Source: Gemmataceae bacterium (GTDB taxonomy: Bacteria > Planctomycetota > Planctomycetia > Gemmatales > Gemmataceae). From it: a DNA stretch of 64,000 bases. The stretch spans positions 1-64,000 of the forward strand of contig JAIEMG010000045.1 in NCBI GenBank assembly GCA_019752375.1, in the 5' to 3' direction. Positions 54,490 to 62,738 of this stretch are shown in pieces (position 1 is the stretch's first letter; the number at the start of each line of letters is the position of its first letter). The position numbers and the translations under genes are program-made. The notes under the pieces are model-generated. The model did no database searches. It saw only the letters and a program-made list of their open reading frames with translations, and was not told the origin of the DNA.

Positions 54490-55401
54490 ATGGCCAGCCA
54501 GAGCGAAATCCGCGAGCGTGTGACGACCGAAATTATCGAGGCGCTGAAAAAGGGCGTCGTCCCCTGGCGCAAGCCGTGGTCGCCTGCTGGGAACACGGGC
54601 TTCCCGAAAAACGTCGTAAGCCAAAAGAACTACTCTGGCGTCAATCGGCTGCTGCTCACCTGCGCCGCCATGAAGAAGGGCTACCAGAGCCAGTGGTGGG
54701 GTACGTTCCGACAGTGGCAGCAGCGAGGCTGTCGGGTGCGCCAAAGGCCGCACGACGTTGATCCTGGGCATTGGGGCAGCCGCATCATCTTTTACCAGAA
54801 CTTGACCACGACCGTTACCAACCAGGACGGCGACGAGGTGGAACGCACCTTCCCGCTGCTCAAGGAATTCTGCGTCTTCAACGCCGAGCAGGTCGATGGA
54901 GCCGAGGCGTTCCACGCCGAAGCCAAGGGTGAAGCATCAGCGACTCCTGACTTCGAGCCAGCAGAGAAGGCCATCGCCGCCACGGGCGCGGACCTTCGGA
55001 TCATCGCAGGCGACAAGGCTTGCTACTACCGCCCACCGCTCGACTACATCCAGATACCGCCCAAGGCACAGTTCGAGGAAGGGGCTGGCGGTCTGGCCGA
55101 GTGGTACTCCACGGCACTGCATGAACTTGCTCACTGGTCCGAGGTCCGACTGAACTGGAAGGGCAGCTATGGCCTGGGGGAACTGCGGGCAGAAATGGCG
55201 GCGTGCTTCATGTGCGCAGAACTTGCCATCCCAAATCACAACCCGACCGAGAACCACGCCGCCTACCTCGACAACTGGATCAAGACGATCAGCGAGGACT
55301 ATCGGGCCATCTTTAAGATTTCCAGCAGCGCCAACGCTGCCGCCGACTACATCCTGGCGTTCAGCCGTGAAGTGAAGGTGGAAGGGGACGAGGCCGCATG
55401 A
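54490..55401 (+). CDS. ArdC-like antirestriction / zincin protein
   Basis: 303 residues from the ATG at 54490. N-terminal ArdC ssDNA-binding domain (EIIEALKKGVVPWRKPWSPA; YSGVNRLLLT; WWGTFRQWQQRGCRVRQ), then a zincin domain with STALHELAHWS (HExxH) and LRAEMAACFMCAEL. ArdC proteins protect incoming plasmid DNA from restriction during conjugation. First gene of a plus-strand run, each preceded by the recurrent motif. Confidence 0.88.
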   Translation: MASQSEIRERVTTEIIEALKKGVVPWRKPWSPAGNTGFPKNVVSQKNYSGVNRLLLTCAAMKKGYQSQWWGTFRQWQQRGCRVRQRPHDVDPGHWGSRIIFYQNLTTTVTNQDGDEVERTFPLLKEFCVFNAEQVDGAEAFHAEAKGEASATPDFEPAEKAIAATGADLRIIAGDKACYYRPPLDYIQIPPKAQFEEGAGGLAEWYSTALHELAHWSEVRLNWKGSYGLGELRAEMAACFMCAELAIPNHNPTENHAAYLDNWIKTISEDYRAIFKISSSANAAADYILAFSREVKVEGDEAA

Positions 55402-55415
55402 TGCGGGCAATCGCT

Positions 55416-55435
55416 TAACTGCCATTGTACCTACC
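55416..55435 (+). promoter_or_regulatory. Recurrent motif copy 4
   Basis: TAACTGCCATTGTACCTACC; TTGTACC ends 40 bases before the ATG at 55472. ACCAGAGCAGAG follows, as in copy 5. Confidence 0.5.
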
Positions 55436-55471
55436 AGAGCAGAGACCCGAAACCAATCAGGAGCAACCGCG

Positions 55472-56056
55472 ATGGGCAACCGAGCCTACGTCATCTTCGA
55501 GGACAAAGACAGCCAGACCTTCTCGCCCGCGATCTACCTGCACTGGAACGGTGGGCCTGAGTCGGTCTACGCCTTCCTCGATGAACTGGACCGACGCGGG
55601 GTGCGGGCGGATCAGGAGTACGAGGCGGCGCGGTTCTTGCAGATCGTGGGCGAGTATTTCATGCCCGACCAGCTTTCCCTCGGCATCGTGTCGGGGCCGT
55701 CGTCCGCTGCCGACTTGGGCCGTTGGGCCAGAGAGGACAACGGGCTGTATCTGGTCTGCCGTGCGCAACCTCGTCGCGTGCGTCGGCTCTGGTGGGATTG
55801 GAAAACGGACGTACTGACCGAATGGACCAGCCGCAAGGTCAACGCGGAGCGGAAAGCAGCCTACCAGACCATCGCGGACGCCAGCCAGTCTTACGGGAAG
55901 ATCGGCCCGCAACTCCAGATGTGCGCCAAGCTGCTTACCGCCCTGAACAACCAGAACGGCCCGCCCTTGGCTGACCTGCTGGCCGCGCTGCGACAAGGCG
56001 ATGAATCAGCCCGCGACCCCGCGATTGACGCGCTGCTGGAAATGGTGGCCGCATGA
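55472..56056 (+). CDS. Plasmid-type hypothetical protein
   Basis: 194 residues, ATG with CAGGAG upstream. Begins MGNRAYVIFEDKDSQTFSPA, then IYLHWNGGPESVYAFL, a pattern I recall from plasmid and integrative-element proteins. The C-terminus is helical. Function unknown. Confidence 0.7.
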   Translation: MGNRAYVIFEDKDSQTFSPAIYLHWNGGPESVYAFLDELDRRGVRADQEYEAARFLQIVGEYFMPDQLSLGIVSGPSSAADLGRWAREDNGLYLVCRAQPRRVRRLWWDWKTDVLTEWTSRKVNAERKAAYQTIADASQSYGKIGPQLQMCAKLLTALNNQNGPPLADLLAALRQGDESARDPAIDALLEMVAA

Positions 56057-56065
56057 GGCGGCCCG

Positions 56066-56086
56066 TTCAACTGCCATTGTACCCAC
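56066..56086 (+). promoter_or_regulatory. Recurrent motif copy 5
   Basis: TCAACTGCCATTGTACCCAC; TTGTACC ends 39 bases before the ATG at 56122. Confidence 0.5.
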
Positions 56087-56121
56087 CAGGGCAGAGCAAC
56101 ACGGCCTGGGAGGGATCAGCG

Positions 56122-56355
56122 ATGTACTTCGACCGCTTCGACGTGGCGGAAGCCTACTACCTGTTCTTCTGCCACTACCACGAAGGCCAAGCCAGCGACA
56201 AGTATCGGCGGCTGTCGAGGATGACCCGCTACTTCAAGCCCAGCCCGATGCTGTCGGTCGAATCCCTGACCGAGAACGGGCGGGAAATCTACGAGGCGCT
56301 GGTCCAGAAGGAAGAGTCCGTGCTGCACCGAACCACGAACAGGAGCGAGCCATGA
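56122..56355 (+). CDS. Plasmid-type small hypothetical protein
   Basis: 77 residues from MYFDRFDVAEAYYLFFCHYH (GAGGG upstream), then FKPSPMLSVESLTENGREIY. Closely resembles a small protein family of plasmids and ICEs with unknown role. The stop overlaps the next start (ATGA). Confidence 0.75.
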   Translation: MYFDRFDVAEAYYLFFCHYHEGQASDKYRRLSRMTRYFKPSPMLSVESLTENGREIYEALVQKEESVLHRTTNRSEP

Positions 56356-56630
56356 AGAGTCGAAGCGTCCTACTGGCGGAAGATGATCTGGAAGTCGGCC
56401 AGCACATCTGCGTCTACGGCCTGAAGCGGTCCCCGCACGAGGGCGCGCCGATCATGGGCCAGGCGTTGGAAGTGAAGGCCATTTGCCTGCCGTACTTCGT
56501 GGGGCAACTCCTCTCCGACCCCGCCAAACCGACCCTGACCCTGGACTGCCGCTTCCTGCGGCTGATGAGGGTGACGCAGGAATTCGTCGCGGCGCAGGAG
56601 GCAGGGGCGGCTCCGATGCCGCACCCGTAA
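56352..56630 (+). CDS. Hypothetical small protein
   Basis: 92 residues from MKSRSVLLAEDDLEVGQHIC; coupled to the previous gene by an ATGA overlap. Contains ALEVKAICLPYFVGQLLSDP, compact alpha/beta. Not recognised. Confidence 0.65.
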   Translation: MKSRSVLLAEDDLEVGQHICVYGLKRSPHEGAPIMGQALEVKAICLPYFVGQLLSDPAKPTLTLDCRFLRLMRVTQEFVAAQEAGAAPMPHP

Positions 56631-56648
56631 CTGCTGGCCTTGCAACTT

Positions 56649-56669
56649 CGGCTGCAATTGTACCAATGG
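56649..56669 (+). promoter_or_regulatory. Recurrent motif copy 6
   Basis: CGGCTGCAATTGTACCAATGG; TTGTACC ends 38 bases before the ATG at 56701, which supports that start for the ATPase. Confidence 0.5.
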
Positions 56670-56700
56670 AGGCGCGTGGATCATGCCAGAAGGGGAAGTC

Positions 56701-57654
56701 ATGGCCGAACATCATGAAATCAACGCCGTTGCACCGTCCAGCCTGAAACACATCGTCGGCCAGGCGTCCGTGAAGGCCCAGGTGGAAGTCGCCCTGGACG
56801 CCGCCCACCAGGACGCCAAGAAGTTCGATTCGGCCTTGCTGGTCGGCGGTCCTGGGCTGGGCAAGAGCGCGATGGCCAAAGTCATCGCGGACGAAATGGC
56901 GACGGGATACCACGAAGTCATCGGGCAAAGCATCAAGTTCAGCAGCGATCTGAACGCGCTGCTCCTGGGTGCCAAGGACCGCGACGTGTGCCACATTGAC
57001 GAGTGCCACGAAATGCCGAAGCAACTGCAAACGGCGCTCTACCTGGCACTCGATCAGCGGAAGCTGTTCGTGCCTGGTCCGAAGGGCAAGCCGCAGAGCA
57101 TACCGATTGCCGACTTCAGCTTGTTGCTCAGCACGACGGACGAATACTGCTTGCTCCAGCCGCTCAGGGACCGCATGAAGCTCGTCCTCCGCTTCGACTT
57201 CTACACGGACGAAGAACTGACCACGGTGTTGCACCAGCGAAGTCAGGCGCTCGGCTGGGCAGTCGAAGCCGAAGTGCAGCCGCTTATTGCACAGCGGGCA
57301 CGGGGAACGCCACGACTGGCGCTGCGACTTCTCCAGTCGTGTCGTCGTGTCTGTCGCGCTGAAGGCAGCAAGACCATCAGGCTTGAACATTTGGAAAAAG
57401 CCTGCGGCCTGGAAACCATCGACGCCCTCGGCCTGGGGCCAACTGAGCAGCAGTACCTTCGTATCCTCGGTGAAGGGCCGACCCGCCTGAACGTCATCGC
57501 GTCGATGATGGGCCTGCCAGCGAGGACGGTCAGCCAGGTCACGGAGCCGTTCCTGATTCGGGTCGGGCTGCTGGTGAAGGACGATCAGGGCAAGCGCTGC
57601 CTGACCGCCAAGGGTCGGGATCACCTGTCAAAGAGCGGTCCACAACGCGACTAA
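56701..57654 (+). CDS. RuvB-like AAA+ ATPase
   Basis: 317 residues from the ATG at 56701 (AAGGGGAAG at the right distance, preferred over ATG 56683). Walker A GGPGLGKSA, Walker B VCHIDECHEM, sensor LLLSTTDEY, arginine finger region PLRDRMKLVLRFDFY, then a C-terminal winged helix (TRLNVIASMMGLPARTVSQV). Matches the RuvB branch-migration helicase layout, but with DECH instead of DEIH; chromosomal RuvB is expected elsewhere. Likely serves recombination of the element. Confidence 0.85.
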   Translation: MAEHHEINAVAPSSLKHIVGQASVKAQVEVALDAAHQDAKKFDSALLVGGPGLGKSAMAKVIADEMATGYHEVIGQSIKFSSDLNALLLGAKDRDVCHIDECHEMPKQLQTALYLALDQRKLFVPGPKGKPQSIPIADFSLLLSTTDEYCLLQPLRDRMKLVLRFDFYTDEELTTVLHQRSQALGWAVEAEVQPLIAQRARGTPRLALRLLQSCRRVCRAEGSKTIRLEHLEKACGLETIDALGLGPTEQQYLRILGEGPTRLNVIASMMGLPARTVSQVTEPFLIRVGLLVKDDQGKRCLTAKGRDHLSKSGPQRD

Positions 57655-57675
57655 TTCTTGTCGAGGGTTTGTCCG

Positions 57676-58146
57676 ATGAGTGACGACATTCCGCTGAAAA
57701 TGGCGGTGACGGTGGCGGAAATGGCCCGCATGGTTGGGCTGAGCCGCGCTCGCTTTTACCAGTTGCAGAAGGCGGGCGTCTTCCCGCCGCCCCAGGTGAA
57801 CCCGTCCACGATGCGCCCATTTTACGACCAGGAAGCGCAAAAAGTCTGTCTGGAAGTGCGGCGAAAAAACTGCGGCGTCAACGGCCAGGTCGTCCTTTTC
57901 TATGCCCGCCGTCAGGTGATCGCGCCGAGCAAGGCCCGACCGAAGAAGGCCGAGCCGAAGAAGCATCCACAGGCCGAACTGGTTGAGGCATTGAAGGCGC
58001 TGGGCCTGACCGCCACCGCCGCCGAGGTGGGCGAAGCTGTGGCCGATTTGTTCGGGGGCCGAACAGATGGCAAGGACGAAGGCGAGGTGATCCGCGCCGT
58101 CTTCCTGCATCTGAAGCGCCGCAACCAGGCGGATAGTGTCGGGTGA
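57676..58146 (+). CDS. MerR/excisionase-like HTH protein
   Basis: 156 residues from the ATG at 57676. VTVAEMARMVGLSRARFYQL, then FPPPQVNPSTMRPFYDQEAQ is a MerR/AlpA-like DNA-binding domain. Basic linker, then a helical tail. It stands just before the recombinase gene and could be its directionality factor or regulator. Confidence 0.7.
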   Translation: MSDDIPLKMAVTVAEMARMVGLSRARFYQLQKAGVFPPPQVNPSTMRPFYDQEAQKVCLEVRRKNCGVNGQVVLFYARRQVIAPSKARPKKAEPKKHPQAELVEALKALGLTATAAEVGEAVADLFGGRTDGKDEGEVIRAVFLHLKRRNQADSVG

Positions 58147-58215
58147 TAATAGGCATTATCCGCCGAGTAAGCCCCTTTCGCTGTTCACTTTCCGTCTACT
58201 TTCTGTGGGTAAGCC

Positions 58216-59127
58216 ATGAAGAATTCGGGCGATAAGGTTTTCCAGGGCATCCCTGTCGGAGAGCGGGAGCCGTCCTTGTTCGCTGACTTCCTTTCGGCGC
58301 ACGACTTCGCGCCGCCCACCCGCAAGGCGCTGAGGAGCGACCTGCGGAAGTTCGCCAAGTGGTTCAGCGCCGCCAACAAGGAACTGTTCAGGGTCGAGCG
58401 GGTCACGTTGCGGGACGTGGCCGATTTTCGGGATCACCTGCGCCGCGACCAAGGCCAGGCCGTCGCCAGCGTGAATCGCGCTCTGGTCAGCCTGCGGCGT
58501 TTCTTCGGCTGGCTTGCCGATCAGGGCCACGTCGCCGCCAACCCCGCCGACGCCGTGAAGGAGCTTCGCCGCGTTCCACTTGCCCCAAAAGGGATGGAAC
58601 GGTCCCAGGTTCGCCGTCTGCTGCGAGAACTGGAACTGCGGCAGGACGTGCGGGCGAACGCCATCTTCCATGTGCTGCTCTACACGGGATGCCGCGTCAG
58701 CGATCTGGTAAACTTGGAGCTTGCAGACCTGCTCCTGGCCGAGCGGAGCGCCACTGTGGTCTTCAGATTCGGGAAGGGGAACAAACAGCGGTCGGTGCCA
58801 CTGCCGCTGCCTGCTCGACGCGCCCTGCAAGCCTACCTGGACACTCGCCCGCCACTGGAGAGCAAGAGGGTCTTTGTCGGAGAAAGGGGCGCACTGACTG
58901 ACCGTGGCGTGCGGGCGCTTTGCGATAAATATGCTGCGATCCTGGGGATCAAGTTGTATCCCCACCTGCTTCGGCACACGATGGCGCACCAGTACCTTGC
59001 GGATAACGGCAACGATCTGGTGGGCCTGGCGCAAGTCCTGGGGCATGAGAACTTGAACACGACGGCACGCTATACCAGAAGAACCAGCGAGCAGTTGGCT
59101 GAGTCCATCGGTAAAGTGAACTACTGA
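58216..59127 (+). CDS. XerC/D-like tyrosine recombinase
   Basis: 303 residues. N-terminal SAM-like domain ([20 protein letters not shown]). Catalytic residues all present: [11 protein letters not shown] (Arg), [11 protein letters not shown] (Lys), [12 protein letters not shown] (His, Arg), [15 protein letters not shown] (His and Tyr). Intact second recombinase in the island; could resolve dimers of an excised circle or mobilise this right-hand part. Confidence 0.92.
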   Translation: MKNSGDKVFQGIPVGEREPSLFADFLSAHDFAPPTRKALRSDLRKFAKWFSAANKELFRVERVTLRDVADFRDHLRRDQGQAVASVNRALVSLRRFFGWLADQGHVAANPADAVKELRRVPLAPKGMERSQVRRLLRELELRQDVRANAIFHVLLYTGCRVSDLVNLELADLLLAERSATVVFRFGKGNKQRSVPLPLPARRALQAYLDTRPPLESKRVFVGERGALTDRGVRALCDKYAAILGIKLYPHLLRHTMAHQYLADNGNDLVGLAQVLGHENLNTTARYTRRTSEQLAESIGKVNY

Positions 59128-59139
59128 CGGAAGTGGGCC

Positions 59140-60006
59140 ATGACTGAGGCCGAGTGGCTAACGTGCGACGATCCGACGCCGATGCTGGAGGTCGTGCGGA
59201 GTAACCCCAGGCAGCGCAGGCCACGATTGTTTTGCTGCGCGTGCATTCGACACACGCCACTTGGGGATGGCCGAAAAGTATGGGACTTGCTCACGGACCC
59301 GCGCAGCCGACGCGCCGTTGAGCTAGCGGAACTCTATGCAGACGACCTTGCGACCGAGGACGAAATGGACGCCGCCCGACACCTCGCTCACCGACTTGCC
59401 GACGAACTTCGGGACGTGGCCCTTCACGCCGCCGCATCGCCTGGACGAACCGACGTTGCCTTCACCGCGTTCAGTATCCGCAATGCCGTGGTTACGGTGG
59501 TGAATCGTGGGGCACCGACCACAAAGTACGACGATGGGTATGCAGCACAGCGGAAGATTTGCGAGTTCTTTCGGGACGTATACGGCCCCTTGCCATTCCG
59601 CTCTCTTCCATTCGATTTCGGGTGGGCTTCTTCGACGGTCATGAGCCTTGCCGAAGGGATTTACCAGGAACGAGCCTTCGACCGTTTGCCCATCCTGGCT
59701 GACGCGCTGGAGGACGTGGGTTGTTCCAACCAGGAACTCTTGGCGCACTGTCGGGGGCCTGGAGAGCATGTTCGTGGTTGCTGGTTACTTGACCTGGTGC
59801 TGGGGAGGGAACTACAACCGCACGATCTGCAAATCGACCTCGTTCGCCTGGCTGACGGCAGGCGATTGATGCGGGCGGTCCACTGCCCCACGGGAATCTT
59901 CACGGAGGGTATTCGCACCCACGAAGAACGGCTCTGGTTCTTGAAGGAGCGGCTGATAAAAGACCTTGCTCGAAAGGTCTGGTCCGAAATGCGCGGAGCA
60001 GGGTAG
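59140..60006 (+). CDS. WL-x-DDP-family protein, paralogue 1
   Basis: 288 residues. MTEAEWLTCDDPTPMLEVVR start, RRAVELAELYADDLATEDEM, then IYQERAFDRLPILADALEDV, and HCRGPGEHVRGCWLLDLVLG. A C-terminal 65-residue extension is absent from its two neighbours. Family reminiscent of very numerous Gemmata proteins; function unknown. Confidence 0.8.
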   Translation: MTEAEWLTCDDPTPMLEVVRSNPRQRRPRLFCCACIRHTPLGDGRKVWDLLTDPRSRRAVELAELYADDLATEDEMDAARHLAHRLADELRDVALHAAASPGRTDVAFTAFSIRNAVVTVVNRGAPTTKYDDGYAAQRKICEFFRDVYGPLPFRSLPFDFGWASSTVMSLAEGIYQERAFDRLPILADALEDVGCSNQELLAHCRGPGEHVRGCWLLDLVLGRELQPHDLQIDLVRLADGRRLMRAVHCPTGIFTEGIRTHEERLWFLKERLIKDLARKVWSEMRGAG

Positions 60007-60038
60007 GTCACTGCTCAGAACCTCAATGGAGTACGCCC

Positions 60039-60692
60039 ATGACCGAGGAAAAGTGGCTGGCATCCAACGATCCAGAGCAGATGCTTTGCTACTTCCGCGT
60101 GAAAGACCGTCGCCCAAGCCGAAAGCTGCGGCTCTACGCTGTCGCGTGTTGTTGCTACATCTGGCAATTAGTTCCCGACATGCGAAGCCGAGCCGTGGTC
60201 GAAGTTGCAGAGCGATACGCGGACGGGCTGGCGACTGATGAAGAACTACGAAGGGCCGCCGAAGCCGCCGAGGTTGTCCACAGGCAGGCATTTGAGGCCA
60301 AAGGAAAAGTAGGCTCCACGGCAGAGTGGTGTGTCGTTTTCAGCGGGGCTGAATCGCCCTTTCACGCCGCAAGGACGGTGAACTGGATGGCAGCGCACGC
60401 TGCTTTTCATCACTCGAATAAGACAGACGAGATACCCAGGATCGCCTTGCTTCAGGACATTTTCAGCTATGCCTTTCACCCCATCGACGTTGTTGCCGCC
60501 TGCCGCACTAGCAGTGTTGTCGGGTTGGCCCAATCCATCTACCAGGAGCGGGCCTTCGACCGTCTGCCGATTCTGGCCGACGCACTGGAAGACGCGGGTT
60601 GTACCAACCAGGCAATGCTGGCGCATTGTCGCGGTCCTGGCCTCCACGTTCGCGGCTGCTGGGTTGTAGACCTACTGCTGAAGAAGGAGTAG
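60039..60692 (+). CDS. WL-x-DDP-family protein, paralogue 2
   Basis: 217 residues. Same frame of motifs (MTEEKWLASNDPEQML; KLRLYAVACCCYIW; IYQERAFDRLPILADALEDA; HCRGPGLHVRGCWVVDLLL). GGAG before the start. Only three bases separate it from paralogue 3. Confidence 0.8.
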   Translation: MTEEKWLASNDPEQMLCYFRVKDRRPSRKLRLYAVACCCYIWQLVPDMRSRAVVEVAERYADGLATDEELRRAAEAAEVVHRQAFEAKGKVGSTAEWCVVFSGAESPFHAARTVNWMAAHAAFHHSNKTDEIPRIALLQDIFSYAFHPIDVVAACRTSSVVGLAQSIYQERAFDRLPILADALEDAGCTNQAMLAHCRGPGLHVRGCWVVDLLLKKE

Positions 60693-60695
60693 GCA

Positions 60696-61379
60696 ATGAC
60701 GGAGCGGGGGTGGCTGGACTGCGATGACCCACAGAAGATGCTGGACTTCTTGCGTGGAAAGACAAGCGACCGAAAATTGCGGCTGTTCGCGGTCGGCTGC
60801 TATCGTCACATCCTTCACCTCATCAGCGATCAGCGGAGCATTCATGCCGTTCTAGTGGCTGAGCGCTTTGTCGAAGGAGCAGCTTCACTCGAAGAACTGC
60901 GTGATGCAACAAGGGAAGCTCGGCAAGCCTACGATGAAGGGGTTCCCCGTGAGGGCGGCACTTACCACACAAACGCGGCCCTTGGAGCTACCTACTTCGC
61001 ATCTGAAGCGCGCCACGCGGCTGAGTTTGCAGCGGCCTACGCAGCGTATGCCGTTGGCGATGACGCCGTAGGGAACATTACCGCCTGCCCCGAAGCGTAC
61101 CACAGGCAAAGCGGGGGACAGGCCAGGGAGCGACAGTATCAAGTTGGTCTGCTGCGGCACATCATCGGTGATCCCTTCCAGCCCTATCCCGCGCCTGCTT
61201 CCTGGCCGTCAGCGGTGATCCAGCTTGCGGATGCCTTCGCCAACGGCCAGGACTGCGGATTCGCACTGCATGACGCCCTGCTGGACGCTGGCCACCCCGA
61301 TCTGGCCGACCACTTCCGCCAGGAGCAGGCCCACCCCAAGGGCTGCTGGGTTCTCGATCTGATCCTCGGCAAGTCCTGA
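60696..61379 (+). CDS. WL-x-DDP-family protein, paralogue 3
   Basis: 227 residues. MTERGWLDCDDPQKMLDFLR, DRKLRLFAVGCYRHILHLIS, AAEFAAAYAAYAVGDDAVGN in the variable middle, and KGCWVLDLILGKS at the end. The middle is the least conserved part among the three copies. Confidence 0.8.
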   Translation: MTERGWLDCDDPQKMLDFLRGKTSDRKLRLFAVGCYRHILHLISDQRSIHAVLVAERFVEGAASLEELRDATREARQAYDEGVPREGGTYHTNAALGATYFASEARHAAEFAAAYAAYAVGDDAVGNITACPEAYHRQSGGQARERQYQVGLLRHIIGDPFQPYPAPASWPSAVIQLADAFANGQDCGFALHDALLDAGHPDLADHFRQEQAHPKGCWVLDLILGKS

Positions 61380-61403
61380 TCGCTACCGCTCCTTCAACTC
61401 AGC

Positions 61404-61423
61404 GCAACTGCAATTGTACCCAT
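61404..61423 (+). promoter_or_regulatory. Recurrent motif copy 7
   Basis: GCAACTGCAATTGTACCCAT, with TCAGGGCG after it as in copy 5; TTGTACC ends 42 bases before the ATG at 61462. Confidence 0.5.
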
Positions 61424-61461
61424 CAGGGCGTGGTCAACGTCACCTTTCAAGGAGACTTCCC

Positions 61462-61716
61462 ATGTCCGACGAAACTGAAGGTCTGCGCCGCCAGCGCCTT
61501 GCCGAAATTAACGCCGAGCCAGGCAGCCGTGAAGCTCTCGAAGCCCAATACGGCCAGGTCTGGACCACCCAGGAGCTTGCCCAGGACTTCGAGGTGATCG
61601 GCTTCATGGCACCCTACGTCGTCGTTCGCCGCAAGGCCGACGGCGTGAAGGGCAGCCTGGAGTTCCAGCATCAACCTCGGCTGTACTTCAACTTCGCCCC
61701 GCACACGGAGGGATGA
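61462..61716 (+). CDS. Plasmid-type small hypothetical protein
   Basis: 84 residues, ATG with AAGGAG upstream. REALEAQYGQVWTTQELAQD, then FEVIGFMAPYVVVRRKADGV, a pattern I recall from plasmid-borne small proteins. First of a four-gene unit with gaps of 3 bp or overlaps. Confidence 0.7.
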   Translation: MSDETEGLRRQRLAEINAEPGSREALEAQYGQVWTTQELAQDFEVIGFMAPYVVVRRKADGVKGSLEFQHQPRLYFNFAPHTEG

Positions 61717-61719
61717 CCG

Positions 61720-61941
61720 ATGATCGTCCGCAAGATCACCACGGGGTTCGTGGTGCAGGAGTTCGACGCCGAGACGGGCCGCTGCGTATCGCAGGAGTTC
61801 GTCGCTGGCGAGCACGTCGATTGGGAAGACCGTCAGGGCAACGCCATCAGCGACGGCGACTTCGGCATCGACCTGGAAGGGCTGTATCACCCACTGGAAA
61901 TGAAGCAGCCAGAGGAGGCGAACGGTGGAGATTCCGAGTAA
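61720..61941 (+). CDS. Hypothetical small acidic protein
   Basis: 73 residues, GGAGGG upstream. TGRCVSQEFVAGEHVDWEDR, beta-rich. Overlaps the next gene by 17 bp. Unknown function. Confidence 0.65.
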   Translation: MIVRKITTGFVVQEFDAETGRCVSQEFVAGEHVDWEDRQGNAISDGDFGIDLEGLYHPLEMKQPEEANGGDSE

Positions 61942-62212
61942 GCCGCTATTCAAGCTTGGGCAACTGCTCGTCACGCCTGGGGCGCTGGAAGCGCTCCAGG
62001 CGAGCAGGCAAAGCCCGTGGGTATTCCTGACCCGCCACATACAGGGCGATTACGGCGACCTCGACGCCGAGGACAAGGCGCTCAATGCTCTGGCCGTGCA
62101 GGACGGCAGCCGCCTCCTGTCGGCCTACACCACGTCGAAGGGAACGAAGCTGTGGCTCATCACCGAGGCCGACCGCAGTGCAACCACGATCTTGCTTCCC
62201 GATGAATACTGA
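61925..62212 (+). CDS. Plasmid-type conserved protein
   Basis: 95 residues from a GTG with AGGAGG upstream. FLTRHIQGDYGDLDAEDKAL, then LWLITEADRSATTILLPDEY is a well-conserved plasmid/ICE family of unknown function. Overlaps the hydrolase gene by 11 bp. Confidence 0.78.
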   Translation: MEIPSKPLFKLGQLLVTPGALEALQASRQSPWVFLTRHIQGDYGDLDAEDKALNALAVQDGSRLLSAYTTSKGTKLWLITEADRSATTILLPDEY

Positions 62213-62696
62213 GCGCACCCGCATCCTGTTCCTGCACGGCTGGTTCTCGACGGGCGATACGAAGACCGAGTTCATGCGGTCCTTGGGCTACGCCGTGCTG
62301 ACGCCCAGGCTGAGCAACTGGTCGTTCTGGTGGGCAGTCAGGGCCGCTCAGCGAGCATTCAATCACTTCCGCCCTGCCGTCGTGGTCGGATCATCACGGG
62401 GCGGCGCGGTGGCTATGAACATCGACACGGGCGGGACGCCGCTGGTGTTGCTAGCCCCCGCCTGGCGACGGTTTGGGCGGGTTGATCGGGTGCGCGGCCC
62501 GACCTGCATCATCCACAGTCCCCACGACGACACGATCCCGTTCAACGACAGCGCTCGGCTTTGCCAGCGGACTCCAGACGCAGTGTTGATCGCCGCAGGC
62601 CAGGACCACAGGCTTAACTGCGCCGATGGCCGAAGGGCGCTGGCCTGGGCACTTAACGCGCTAAATTGGACTTCCAGAATTCGAGCAGGCGTCTAA
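62202..62696 (+). CDS. Small alpha/beta hydrolase
   Basis: 164 residues. ILFLHGWFST oxyanion region, VVVGSSRGGAVAM nucleophile elbow (GSSRG), IIHSPHDDTIPF (Asp) and AGQDHRLNCAD (His). Resembles short RBBP9/YcfP-like serine hydrolases. Last gene of the plus-strand unit; substrate unknown. Confidence 0.8.
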   Translation: MNTERTRILFLHGWFSTGDTKTEFMRSLGYAVLTPRLSNWSFWWAVRAAQRAFNHFRPAVVVGSSRGGAVAMNIDTGGTPLVLLAPAWRRFGRVDRVRGPTCIIHSPHDDTIPFNDSARLCQRTPDAVLIAAGQDHRLNCADGRRALAWALNALNWTSRIRAGV

Positions 62697-62738
62697 CCAC
62701 TACCGCAGCAGTGAAATGCTCGCGTCCGCTTTCACCTC

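Noticed and set aside
56001-56351. N-terminal extension of the frame ending at 56630
   Set aside because: It overlaps two well-supported genes in another frame; the ATG at 56352, coupled to the previous stop, is the likely start.
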